Part shown: one piece after another, positions 1 to 11,904 of the stretch
How the letters are laid out: each line of letters begins with the position of its first letter
Numbering within the stretch: position 1 is the first letter of the stretch
DNA from: Fragum whitleyi
Taxonomy: Eukaryota > Mollusca > Bivalvia > Cardiida > Cardiidae
Reading direction: 5' to 3'
DNA length: 64,000 nt
Assembly (NCBI GenBank): GCA_948146395.1
Contig: OX411552.1
Coordinates: 3,781,501 to 3,845,500, forward strand
Program-made: the position numbers and the translations under genes
Notes under the pieces: model-generated
The model's input: only the letters and a program-made list of their open reading frames with translations
Database searches by the model: none
Told to the model about the DNA's origin: nothing

Positions 1-505
1 ATTTAAATTTTTCAACAATCCAAGAAAAGGGTGACCAAAGGAACATTCATGCCAAGCTTTATTTAACTTGACCAAATGGTTTGAAAAGAGAATATTTATA
101 AAGTGAAAATAAGCCCTGCCTTACCATGCCCATGTTTGGGGGTCAAACTAAAGTTCTTAGACAACTTTAGAAGAGGGCAACCAAAGCATCATTTTCATTG
201 ACATTGGGACAATGGTTTGGAGGGAGAAAATTTTCAAACATATATATAGTGAAAATAAGCCTCTCCTGTCACCCCATATTTGTAGGTCAATCCAAATGTC
301 TTGAACAACTTTAGAAAAGGGTCACCCGAGGATCATCTACGCAAAGTTTCATTGAAATCAAGCCAATTGTTTGGGAAGAGATGATTTTAAAGATTTTATA
401 TTGAAAAAAACTCCCCCCCACCCCCTCTGCCAGGTCAATATTTGGAGGTCAAAAAAATTCTTGAACAACTTTAGAAGGGACCCAAACAATCATTCATGTA
501 AAGGG
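1..505. repeat. Fragment of CCACTGG-type interspersed repeat
   Basis: About three diverged units of roughly 150 bp (ccctgcc..ccatgcccat, gaacaactttagaa, gggtcaccc) matching the array at 57988-59240. Both ends are missing here, the left one because the window starts inside it. Confidence 0.75.
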
Positions 506-619
506 CTAGGTTCATTAAGGGGTAAAAATGGCCCTGTTTCAATTTTAATTAAAACATGACTTCTTTCAATCCTTATACTGTGGAGATGAAGAAAAAGACA
601 AAATAAATTGATTCTGACT

Positions 620-1115
620 TTAGACTGTTGCCATAGCAACCATTTTATTCTTATTGAAAATTTCAAGAAATGACATACCTTTAAGCTTTACCTCAGTCTT
701 AGATTAATTTATTTGTCTAATTATTGATTGTAAATATAAGAGAACGAAATCCAGAGGAAAATCTACTTCCATGGCAACCAGTAGAAATGTTTCCATAGTA
801 ACAAGTGCGTGCATCAACCTTCTTTTTTTGTAAAACTGCATTTTTGTCATTCAAAAACTGTGATTTTAACAAAAGATATATATTCATTTACTTAAAAGAA
901 ACTAGGAACCTATTTCTGTTTAAATTTTATCACGTTGCTATGGTTACAGAGTGGAGAAACTAATTTCTAATGTGAAAAAATAGACGAAAAACCTGTATTT
1001 TTAGTATTTTAACAAATAATCACTACAGTATTTGAGGAATGGGTGTGGAAATATCTTTGCTTCAAATAATCATTATTTATTTTCAAATACAAATTCTGTT
1101 GCTATGGAAACATAG
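620..1115. promoter_or_regulatory. Cluster of RFX X-box-like motifs
   Basis: GTTGCCATAGCAAC at about 627 is a perfect palindromic X-box. Similar motifs follow: CCATGGCAACCAG (about 770), TTCCATAGTAAC (about 790), GTTGCTATGGTTAC (about 934) and GTTGCTATGGAAAC (about 1099). Spacing of about 145-165 bp suggests a decayed tandem repeat. No gene start is visible nearby, so a regulatory role is inference only. Confidence 0.45.
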
Positions 1116-1475
1116 CGACCAAAGTAGTTCCAAAAGCAATCTGTCTCATTAAGAAGAAATCTTTTGATTGAGGATGCTAAATGTTTAGATATAAAAATGA
1201 ATGTATTAGTTTTTAATTCATGGAGGCGTGAAACTAGAAACCTAATTATGTTATGTAAAGCTTATGTATGAAACCGGTTCACGTATTCATACAGTGTGAA
1301 TAGATTTTTAATTTTCATATCTCAAAATAAAAAAATCTTTATCCCTTTAATATGAAAAGTACAATACAGATTACTCGATTTTAGACTGGTCAAACCTTTC
1401 AACGGGTTCAACTATAGAATGTCTTTAAAGTAGACACACCTGCTTTGCACTAACACTTGGGTGTAAGCAGGTTAA

Positions 1476-2777
1476 TACCTAATTTATTCTAGTAATCGCC
1501 CATGAATGACTATGTTGGGGTCGGGCGATTATAAATGGCATTCTCGTAAAGATATATGTATATTCTACCATAAATTGATGTCCAATAAAGTAGTTCTCTT
1601 CTGGTACGATGCCCGGAAAAAGTTCGATTTCGGCAAGTAATAACGCCGACGATCTTGCTGTTTTTTTTTGTTTTTTTAGTTTAGTTTGACCGTTTATAAA
1701 TAGAGAAAGAAACCAATGCCAGAGAGTCGTATTTAAATGCCTGTTTTATTTACTGATACATTTTTTTCAGACTGTCTGACAAAGATTTCGGCGACGAAGA
1801 CTGAAATTATTTGATTAATAAAAGAGTTTAGTAAACAATTCTCCAGTTTCATAGTAGGCTATTGTGTTATTCTTCGTTTTCACATTTTGTAAAACCCCGC
1901 ACATCGCTGTACTGACTTGAAAAAGATCGTCACTACAACTTACTTAATATCTCACATTTTTATTGTTACCGATTGAGTACTCCTATATCTAAGTTGCAAA
2001 CTGACAATTTAAAAGATCGTGGTGATAAGAAATTATGCGCAATCGTAATTGCCTACCTGCAGCGAAAATGAAATGAACAATCCTGTTTTCCTCAAATTTA
2101 AATTCCGTAATGTAGCCACAAAAGACGACTTAAGTATGAATTTATCCTAATAATTGAAAGGGTTTGACATCTCTCGGAACAAGTGTTAGGCGCGTGCAAG
2201 CTCCGAAAACTCTGCTAAAAATAGAGGCCGGCATCTTTGATCACCTGTTCAACCCCCGCGTTAAATAAACTATTCCGCGTCCTTTACCTCATTACGGGAC
2301 TAAAATGTTATTAACTCTAGCCTTTTTGGTCAGATAGCTACTCTGATTAACTTTCGGATTCAATGATTGAAACGAAAAATCACGAAATATCGGAAGATAC
2401 TTTCTATTTCATTGTTTCTGAAAATAATCGTATTATTTGATAAAAATATCATAATCATTTTGAACTAAACATTTTATTCGTTTTTCGTCAGTAGAAAGTC
2501 AATACATATTCTGCTTTTCGGTTAACCCCGAAAATGAATCCAAATGATCAATTACCATAATTCGGTATTTGTCACAGGAATTTTATACTTTTTGTAGTAA
2601 AAATAGGGAAATCTACATGGCAGAGATAATGAAGCAATTTATCCCAAATCGAGGGATGGGCGATTATTAGAGTTTCCAACTTTTTCCGAAATTAACCCCA
2701 AAAATGGCCGATTTTGAGCAGTGTTTTGGGGTTTTGGCGTTTATCAGAATATGGGCGAGTATTAGAATAATACGTTA
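1476..2777. mobile_element. TIR DNA transposon, non-autonomous, copy A
   Basis: 1.3 kb between degenerate inverted ends, tacctaatttattct at left and attagaataatacgtta at right, each with TAATCGCCC-type subterminal words (aatcgccc, gggcgatt). It is homologous to 38501-40115 in the opposite orientation, including the internal words ggcaagtaataacgccga and aaataaactattccgcg. No transposase ORF is seen. Confidence 0.75.
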
Positions 2778-2958
2778 GATCTAATTCTAAATGTTTGAAA
2801 ACTTTTTTTTTAATTGTGGATCCGACAAGCAGGAATGTTTTTTGTTTTTTTATATCAAAATTACAACTGCGAAACTGCAACCGCGCTTTACTAATGTAAA
2901 GATACGGCAAAGTGAATTTAAAAAAAAATACTCTCAAAAGATTTTGATAACAGAAAAG

Positions 2959-3028
2959 ATGAGACCGAGATTTGAACCACGATCTCCGGCATGAAAATCC
3001 GTCGCTGTAACCACTACACCACGGCGAC
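2959..3028 (-). tRNA. tRNA-like sequence (Glu-type), probably SINE or pseudogene
   Basis: 70 nt with an A-box-like GGTGTAGTGGTTACAGC, a loop TTTTCAT (would be anticodon UUC) and a B-box-like GTGGTTCAAATCTCG. The acceptor stem and anticodon stem do not pair well, so I read it as a tRNA-derived remnant. Confidence 0.35.
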
Positions 3029-3779
3029 TTACGTTATAACTTTTCATTTAATGAGTATTTAAACCATTATTTAATTTCATGCGTCGAAAATATCGTAATA
3101 AAACGTTTATTTCCTTGATTTTCATGCATAAAATTGTTTGTTTTTTATGAAGGATCATCCCTATTAAATAATGCCGTTGCATAACACCATTGATTATTAA
3201 TTATGATGGGGTTGTTAAAATATCAGTAGATCTGCTGCTGCGATCCAAGAATTGATCCTTTCTATTTGCTTTGTAACAACAAAAATATTTCTCGAAAAAT
3301 ATGATAATTAAAAAAATATAAATAACTTAGGCCTACACCTAAATACTTTAGGGCAGGACTGAAGATTCAATTTTATAACGCGTAAGTACCCCGCGTTGCT
3401 AATGACGCGGCTCTCCTGATCAATAGTTACGTCCCCTGCGCATTTACTCGGCACGTATCAAGTTCGTACCGTATAAAATAGTCGAATGACGATATAGTTG
3501 GAATAAACGCAAAACAAAAAAATATTTTCTAGAAAATTAGTTTGAATGCTCGTTAATTAGCTTTTGTTTCTTGAAATTGTCAATCGTAATAGTCCGAGGA
3601 AGAATATTCGAGAATGGTTCCATACTGTACAGATAGTCTATCCGGCCGCGCTATGAACCGCGATATCTCTTAACAAATCGGGAGCATACAATGTATCTAG
3701 GATTTTTTAAACGGGTACCAAGCTTACAAGTTAGGAGAGTAGTTTCGCTGCAGATTGCTGTTGATTTTCTCTGAAAAAA

Positions 3780-5563
3780 GGGTCTTGATAATCACCCCGG
3801 GACGCACCGGGACACACCGGGACACCCCGGGACGGTTCATATTTAAAAAGTAGGCTATAAAATCATTAGGTAATAAGAAATTGATTATAACAATGTAAAT
3901 TTGATTAAATACAAATAAGATTTTTAACTTGTTGAATTGGAATTACACTAATTTTGATGATATCATTGTATGGAGACAGACACCCCGGGACACCTAACCG
4001 TTACTGATCGTGGAAAAGCATGCTATTTTATTAAAAATAAATAAGAAACATACCGGGAATAATTTAATATGCAAAAACGAGCCCAAAAAAGAATTTCGTG
4101 TTGTACAAAAACTGGACTAATTCTATATTCAAATACGAGCTCAAAAACAATTTCGTAAAGGATAAGAAACACCCGGGATCAAATTTATTTTCACTGAAAT
4201 TTTTGCTGACGATTTCTCTTAAACACACCGGGCATAAATGAAAATACATACACTAGCTCAGAAACGTTTTATCATTGGATTAAAAAAAATACATCATCAG
4301 GAATAAATACAAATGCCAAAAAACTTACAATGCGATTTCTCGTAAAGCAGGAAACACCCCGGGACTAATTTTATAAATGCATATACAAACTCACAAACCG
4401 ATTTCGCCTAGGAAAAGAAACACCCGGGGACTTAATTCAATTGAACAGAAAACATACAAAACGATTTCTCTTGGAAGAAGAAACACCCCGGGACTAATTT
4501 TTTTATGTATATACGTGCTCACAAAACGATTTCGCCCAGGAAAAGAAACACCCGGGACAAAATTCAAATGCATAAGAAAACATTCAAAACGATTTCTCTT
4601 CGAAGAAGAAACACCCGGGACTAATTTTATATGCATATTCACAAAGCGATTTCGCATAGGATAAGAAACAACCGAGGACTAAATTCAATTGAACAGAAAA
4701 CATACAAAACGATTTCTCTTTGAAGAAGAAACACCCGGGGACAAGTTTAATATGCATATACAAACTCACAAAACGATTTCGTATCTCTCAAGGATTAAAT
4801 TCAATTGAACAGAAAAGATACTAAACGATTTACCTTGGAAGAAGAAATACCCCAGTACTATTTTTTTATGTATATACGAAATCACAAATCGTTTTCTTTT
4901 GGGATATAAAACAACCTCGTGACTAAATTCAAATGTACAATCTTTAAAACTAACAATGTGATTTTTCTTGGAAGAAGAAACACCCCGGGACTAATTTTAT
5001 ATGCATATACAAACTCACTAAACCATAGGATAAGAATTACTCCGTGTCTAAATTAAATTGCACAAGAATTTTAGCAAAGGACTTCTCTTTGAATTTGAAA
5101 CACCCCGGGACTAAACATAACTGATATACTAGCTGAAAAAAGAATTCTCCATGATCAGAAACAATTTCGGGACTAATTTTATATGCATACAAGAACTCAT
5201 GAAACGGTATAAGAAGGATAAGAAACACCCCGGGACTTAATTCAAGTGTACAGAAATCCTATTAAACGTCTTCTACTGAAATAAGCAAAAACGGGACTTA
5301 ATATAAATGCACATACGATCTCACTCGAGCCCCGGGACTAATTTTTCATGTTTATACGAATTCACAAAACGATTTCACTAACACATTGGGACTGAATTTA
5401 GATATGTAAATTACTCATGAAAAACAGTAATCATGTACATTTGTATAGTTAATTTACACAATATCCATCTATTTATTGCATATATATCATATTTGATGCG
5501 TCCCGGGGTGTCTTATTGAGTCCCGGGGTGTCCCGGTGCGTCCCGGGGTGAATATTAAGACCG
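3780..5563. mobile_element. Foldback/MULE-like element with CCCGGG-rich ends
   Basis: 1784 bp. The ends are inverted repeats: ggtcttRatantcacc followed by CACCCCGGGACGCACCGGGA at left, with its complement at right (5505-5552). It is flanked by a 9-bp direct repeat CTGAAAAAA (3771-3779 and 5564-5572). The interior is a tandem array of about 115-128-bp composite units, each carrying ACACCCCGGGACTAA and ACAAAACGATTTC. A 9-bp target duplication with long TIRs suggests the Mutator-like superfamily. No transposase is present. Confidence 0.82.
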
Positions 5564-5959
5564 CTGAAAAAAATTAAATATTAATGCCTCGGATGGGTTT
5601 TCATCTTTTCCTACGAACCCCGGATCCGCAACTGCACTTTAACAATTTTATTTTTTAAAAGTATGAAGCACTCCACCCGACATCGAATTTATCATCAAAA
5701 TTTGTTGAACATGATTTACCCTTTCTGTGTGTAAAGTTTCGTGGTGTCGTGTTTGGTGCTTCATACTAATACACAGCCGTTTTTGTGAAAAATAAAGCAA
5801 AAAATGGTAAAAATGCAAATATCTGTCATATTGTTGTTATTTTTTCGTCCTTATAGGAAAGGTTTTCGATTGTACCATGGTACTTGTGATGAAGTTAGAG
5901 TGTTAAACTTTTGTGAAAAACATTTAAAAGACGTTTAAAAAGAATCTAGTTTTTTTGAA

Positions 5960-6418
5960 AATACAGGGCTGATTAGGGGGATTTCTGGATTTGGTCCTTT
6001 TCATATAAATTGGGTCAATGGTTTGGGAGTAGATTTTTAAAGGTTTTATAGTGAAAAAAACCCCAGCCTGCCACGCCCCTATTTTGGGGTCAATCAAAAT
6101 TGTTTGAACATCTTCAGAAGAAGATTACCCAAGGATCATTCATGCCAAGTTCATTGAAATCAGGCAAATGGTTTGGGAGAAAACTATAAGTGAAAGTTAG
6201 CCCCGCATTTCCACACCCATATTTTGGCGTCAATCAGAGTTTCTTGAACAACTTAAGCAGAGGGTCACCCAAAGATTATTTCTGCCAAGTTTCATTGACA
6301 ATTTCCCATTGGATGAGGAGAAGATGTGTAAACAAAAGTTTACGCACACAGGCACACAAAACGGACAAACCACCATGACAATAGCTTGATGGCCTTTGAC
6401 CAGTGGAGCTAAAAACCA
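5960..6418 (+). repeat. CCACTGG-type interspersed repeat, 3' part
   Basis: Contains the unit words tgccacgcccctattttggggtc, with the family tail ccagtggagctaaaaa at about 6399-6414. It is truncated at the left. Confidence 0.75.
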
Positions 6419-6424
6419 TTAGCA

Positions 6425-8330
6425 AGGACTCAAAAAATTGTCCCCCCCCCCCCAATTTTACATTAAATCAAGTAGTTCAATATTTTTGCAATTAGGATAT
6501 TAATCAAACCATGTTCACAATAAAAAGTAATGTTCATGTCAATTTCTTTAATTGCTAATTCATGAGTGCCTTCATTTAAAATCACACTTGATCATCTTCT
6601 TTTATGACAGCAGATTTGTTGAAACATTAACTGAATATCAAGGTTTTCATAATTATTTTTCAGGAACTTTATAGCTTTAAGGAGAATATTTCAAGTGACC
6701 TTTCTCATCTTTAATTTCTTTTAAGCAATAAGGGTTCCTTTTTTTCCGTGTTTCATCAAATTTTCACTCATAACCTTTCTCGTGACCATACAATCAAGAA
6801 AATTTGACTTTTGTGGACATTCTTGCATAAATGATAGTATTTTGAGCGAAAAAGCCACTGAAGAAAATATTTATGATTTAATCGTGTAAGTTTACGATTA
6901 TATTTGAGTGAAAATCCATTAGGTCCCTTTACCTGGCATTTCTGACAGACCAATTCCATTTTCAAAAGCAACCTTTGTTATGGCTCTTCAAATATCATGT
7001 GAAAGTTTCAAGTAAATCAAATACTATTTTTGGATTTTACAGCTTGAACGAAAATATTTTGAGCGAAAAGCCATAAGGCCCCCTCTCCTGTTTTTAGCTC
7101 TACTAAAGTTCAGGAGAGCTTTAGGGAGGACGTGTATCCCGTCTCACCCCAATCTAGAATTTCTATAAAGGGGGTTCCGACATTAGGTTTAAGGGATACA
7201 GGTGTCTGTGACACACAAATAAGTAGCCAGGACTCTCAAAACTATCTGATGTAAGTCTGTAAGACCATCTGGAAATCAACTTCACCTACAGGCGTTATTT
7301 GCCATGTGCTAAGACAAATGCAGTTTATTCTTCAATAAACATAATCAAAAGGCACTCTTCCCTTTGATTTTCTTGTGTTTTATTTTTTTTGTTGTTATCT
7401 AAATATGCATGAACATTGGCAGTCCATGGTCATACTGTGTGGACATTCTTGAATTTAAATAAAGAAGACAATAATTGCCTGCAAAATAATTTTACTCACA
7501 AATATCTAGAAATTATACATTTTTTTACCTAAACATAAATTGACAACCAATAGGCCAACACTCTACATACAAAACATCTATAAATAACAATTATATTTAC
7601 ATTCTATATCTGATATATATCATCTTATATTTTATGATATTAAGTACTACTTTTAAATCTTTTTCTAAACACACTGTATAAGTACATTACAGCAAATGTG
7701 TGTTTAGCTTTTTAGTTACGCTCTCTTATGACAAAACAGCCATCTTCATTACATAGAATTTGTCTAATTCTAAAACTTCACACTTCCATGAAAACAGACT
7801 GCCATTTTACATGAATTGATAATATGTTATCCAGGAAAACCTATCTAAGTGACATGACTTAAACAAAAAGCACTGCTTAGGGTTCCAATGCTCAGCTGCA
7901 GGTGCTGATTGTTGTAAAAGGCTAAGTAAAAAAATGTCTTTCAAAAATAGTTTCAGAGTTATCTGCCTTGACAGCCTGGACAGCTCTTGAGATGGTATAA
8001 TTAGATCCTTTGTACCTGTTTATGTATCAATTTTCCAACAAACCATATTTTTTGCACACTGAAGGTATTTCTTAGGGGAAAACACTGAGGAAAAAACAGA
8101 AATTGTTTGTTTCCAGATATTCTCTCTTTGCTAAATCTTATCTTAACATTATAACATTTTATGAGAAGTCTAAAATTGTTTGTTTTGTATAATCTGGGTA
8201 AAACAGCTGAAAATACCCTGTAATGTCATTTGGGCAGGGTGTACTGGATAATGGATTAAATATAATAACTGGCATCAGAGTTAAAATAGATGACTACCTA
8301 AAGGTATCTGATCCTTGGCTGTTTGATATT
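6425..8330. other. No gene recognised
   Basis: AT-rich DNA with a C-run at 6440. I see no ORF with family character and no clear element ends in this stretch. Confidence 0.5.
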
Positions 8331-8334
8331 GAAC

Positions 8335-8580
8335 AGTGGATAAAAAATCTAGCGTGAAAAATGGAAATTATTTGCAAAAATCAAGTTAATATAGACCCCT
8401 CTTTAGATAGTGACCATATATTCCAAGTTTCAATTGAATTCCTGTGGTAATACCAGAAATATCCTAAACTGTCAAAGCTTTCAACTACAACAAATTTTAC
8501 AGAGCAGAAAATGATGTTAACAATGCAATAGCTATAATCCATGTTTTCTAAAAAAAATAGCTGAGCTCAAACATAAGAGA
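8335..8580 (+). repeat. Family C interspersed repeat
   Basis: Shares an ordered set of words (gtggataaaaaatcta, aattatttgc, ccaagtt, accagaaat, gctgagctc) with 61633-61915 and with the split copy at 23017/24302. Confidence 0.6.
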
Positions 8581-8831
8581 AAAGGAGAAGTTGTTTCCTT
8601 AAATGCAATTTTTAGGAGGATATAAATTAAGGATTAAGTTTAAATGGGTAAATACGTTTCTATATCAATGAAAATGCATTTTATACAATAAATAACAATA
8701 GATGTCTAAATAAAAATGGTTTTGCATTGACCAAATGAAAGCATGGTACGCACCAATGTGAATATGTATAAGGCTGACAACAATTACTTTACAAAACAAC
8801 ATGATAATTTGTTACAGAAACAATTATCTTC

Positions 8832-8915
8832 ATATCAATGGCTTAGCGCGAAACAATTTTAACTCCCTGTATGTTTATATGGAGTTACAACTGTTTTGCG
8901 CTAAGCCATCGATAT
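8832..8915. repeat. 80-bp hairpin repeat, copy 1
   Basis: Inverted repeat ATATCAATGGCTTAGCGCG ... CGCTAAGCCATCGATAT, with arms of about 38 bp and a 4-6 nt loop. It belongs to the family of 11 copies in this window. Confidence 0.85.
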
Positions 8916-9329
8916 GTATTCAACATTTCTTATCCACCCAATAATGAAAATGCATGTTTTTATATTGAGGGTTCAGGGGCAAACCAAATGTAAGTGCCAA
9001 TAAAATCATAGGCACTTACAATAGCTTTGCAATGACCCTTTAATATATACATTGTACAATAGGACTTAGTGGTTCATGAATGCCATTGACATATTCAGAC
9101 TTTTACAAGTTAACCTTGACAAGTGCCATTGACCTTGAAAGGCGAGTTTTAAAGTGGTTCACCTTGTATACCGAATATGAACATTCTTAAATTGTCCTGA
9201 AGTTACAGCAAAATGTTAAGGTTTTCAGATTGAGATTTTGACCAATAAATGGAAGATGACAGAGAAAGGGACAGACAAATGGAAAAATACAGAGGTAAAG
9301 TATGTCCCAAAATCTTGTAAGGGGTGGGG

Positions 9330-10195
9330 CCTGAAAGCTACTCTGCTGCTGTAACATTCAATCAGATCTTAAAAATGTCATGGAAGAAATATTGACAAGG
9401 GACTTTGTTTGTTTCAAATACATGTACATAAAATTTAATTCAGATCATTGTACATTATAATAATACAATCATCAAACAAGCAATACATACCGGTACATAC
9501 ATTTATATACAGCCAGCTTTTACCATATTTCCCCTCAAATGAATAAAGTTTTATTTACATTTCCGTTGACTAGTTTGAAACAGTAGTAACTGCCTATATG
9601 TTTTTAGGCGGTAACAACTCTTTTGTGCTGATCCATCAATTTGTGAAGAAAGAGAATTGTCCATCAATTGATGGGAGTCTATATGGAAAAGAATAGTCCT
9701 AGAGGCAGGAGATGGAACCTTGGACATCATGTTTTAGAGTTTAACAATTATATGTCTACAGAAAATAAGGTAAATAAAGATTGATAAAGACCATTAATCA
9801 CAGATGGAGACTCTTATTCCATGATTCAAAATTTAAAAGTTATTCGAAGGTTATTAACTGAACATCTTCGTTTCTAAACTACATGTAATCACCTTAATAG
9901 CAGAAGCTAACCACTCTCTGGCTTTGAACACATAAAAAGCACTCAATTACAAACTAAAACTCTTTTACAGTCAACTTTATCTACATAACAATATACGTAT
10001 AATTCAGCAAAAAACAAGAGTATAAAAAGCAAAAACCTTCATACAAAATTAACAGTCTACAAAGAATTGCATTTTGAAAAAAATGTCTTTTGAAAAATAA
10101 AATATATCAATATATTTCTATCAAAAGAAAGTTAGTTGTTTGGTCCTTTCTTTGAGATGACTAGACAACCACATTGTTGTATCATTGATCTTGAT
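9330..10195. other. No gene recognised
   Basis: AT-rich, with hairpin copy 2 at 9565-9643 and nothing else I can assign. Confidence 0.5.
9565..9643. repeat. 80-bp hairpin repeat, copy 2 (decayed)
   Basis: GAAACAGTAGTAACTGCCTA near the centre pairs with TAGGCGGTAACAACTC; the outer arms are degenerate. Confidence 0.7.
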
Positions 10196-10199
10196 GTCC

Positions 10200-10428
10200 T
10201 TAACTCTTTCCTGTTTTACAAAATTTTGGACCTGTCCAAATTCAAAGGTTTTGCAGACAAAAATTTAAAGTGTATTTAATTTGAAAAATAACCATTCAGT
10301 AGGGTAGAAAATAGTGTGGAAAAAGAAGAAATTGCTTGTCAGAAGCAATTTCTTCTTTTTTCACAATGTTTTCTCAATCATAAAATCACAGACACGTAAA
10401 AAGTAGGGATTAAACAGCAAAGGGTTAA
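10200..10428. mobile_element. TTAA-flanked piggyBac-type MITE, copy 1
   Basis: 229 bp including TTAA at each end, with inverted ends TTAACTCTTTCCTGTTTTA and TAAACAGCAAAGGGTTAA. It is over 90 percent identical to 27639-27868. A central palindrome AAGAAATTGCTT..AAGCAATTTCTT is present in both. TTAA target sites with CCCT/AGGG ends are typical of piggyBac. Confidence 0.85.
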
Positions 10429-10842
10429 AGGTTACTATGTAAAATGACTGCTTATCATGTGATATAAGCTCAGGTACCCTTACAGTCCCTAAAAAACAAG
10501 GGTACCAAATATTGCTTTGAAAAATTAAGGTTTTGTTACTGTCATGGTATTTCTATTCTTTTTTCAGATAATTGACTATAAGTGACTTAAGACAAATGTC
10601 ATGGAATAAAATTATTCAGATAATTGACCATATGCATATGGCTTTTTCATAAATTACAAAATAATCTAATGAAATTGATTTCCTCCTTAACATATGATAT
10701 GAATATCAATCAAAAATAACTTATAACCGAAAAGAAAATCTTACAAAAATAATACAATAATACTTTTAGACATTTTGGATTTTTAAAAAACAACATCATG
10801 ATAAACAACTGATTGAATATGAATTGAATTACTTAACAACAG

Positions 10843-11150
10843 ATAAGAGGGTCATGATAGTCCTTGATTGCTCACCCGAGTCTCTTTACCCCCAAGGACA
10901 TCACATTGGCTATATAAGCACATGTCAACAATGAGATAATTTCCATAGGATAAATTCATGTTATTCCCTCTATGCTGTAATTTGAACAACTTTGAAAGAG
11001 CTCGATCTAAGGAACATGCCTGCCAAATTTCATCAAGATTGGCCAATTAAGAGGGAGAAGGTGTTTAATGAAATTGTGGATAACGCACAAAGGATGACAC
11101 ATGTCATATGACACACATTGAACGATCACAATAGCTCAACTTGGTATGAA
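10843..11150 (+). repeat. CTCACCTG-type interspersed repeat, short copy
   Basis: Head AAGAGGGTCATGATAGTCCT and GATTGCTCACC, tail CACAATAGCTCAACTTGG. It lacks a central tandem array. Confidence 0.7.
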
Positions 11151-11536
11151 CATAAAAGATAATATTAACAAGTTGTTTCATATAGTTATTTGAATTCTAA
11201 GTTAGAGAAAAAACTCAGATCTAGGCTGAAGCTTTTATTCCAAATCAAAGTAATATGGAGATATTTGTCCCATACAATCTACAATCTGCAAATAAATGAA
11301 CATAAGATAACAGCGAATCAGACAGTTCCAATCAAAAAGTATTTGTCAACCATTAATGATTGTGCACACAATCTAATGTTGGGTTGAAAACACAATCAGG
11401 CGCTAAGAAATTGCTTCTTACTAGTAATTTCTTCATATCAAAGAATGATTAACCTTTATTTCATAAGTTTGGCACTGGATTGTCAAACAAGATTTTCATA
11501 ATTCTATTTTTATCGAAACAAAACAAAAAGAAATTC

Positions 11537-11606
11537 GTTGGCTCAGCGTAAAATGTTTGTACTGTCATATAGAGAGTTACAACTGCTTCAAGTTGAGCCA
11601 TTGCAA
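11537..11606. repeat. 80-bp hairpin repeat, copy 3 (decayed)
   Basis: GTTGGCTCAGCGTAAAAT at left and AGTTGAGCCATTGC at right; the arms have several mismatches. Confidence 0.7.
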
Positions 11607-11904
11607 TCAAGGACGGGTGACCTAAATATCACACCTTAACCTTGAAGTACCTAAAGTACGGCTATTTTTGTCATGTACCCACAAACATCTGAGAAATGAT
11701 ATCAGAGTACATACAAGGTCAACATTTGACTGGTTGAACCTACTTTTTATCAATGACAACAATTGGGCCACATATATTGTTTTGGTCATTTTAAAATTTC
11801 CTTGAGACGAAAAGTATTGTAGGAAGTTATTGTATATTGAAATTGACTAGATGAAATACTTAAGATTAACAAAATATATAACAATAATACACCAGAAATA
11901 AAAA

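Noticed and set aside
2959..3028. Functional tRNA-Glu gene
   Set aside because: A- and B-box-like words are present, but the acceptor and anticodon stems do not pair.
4377..4769. ORFs on both strands inside the CCCGGG-rich element
   Set aside because: Products of tandem repetition; both strands are open at once and neither resembles a transposase.
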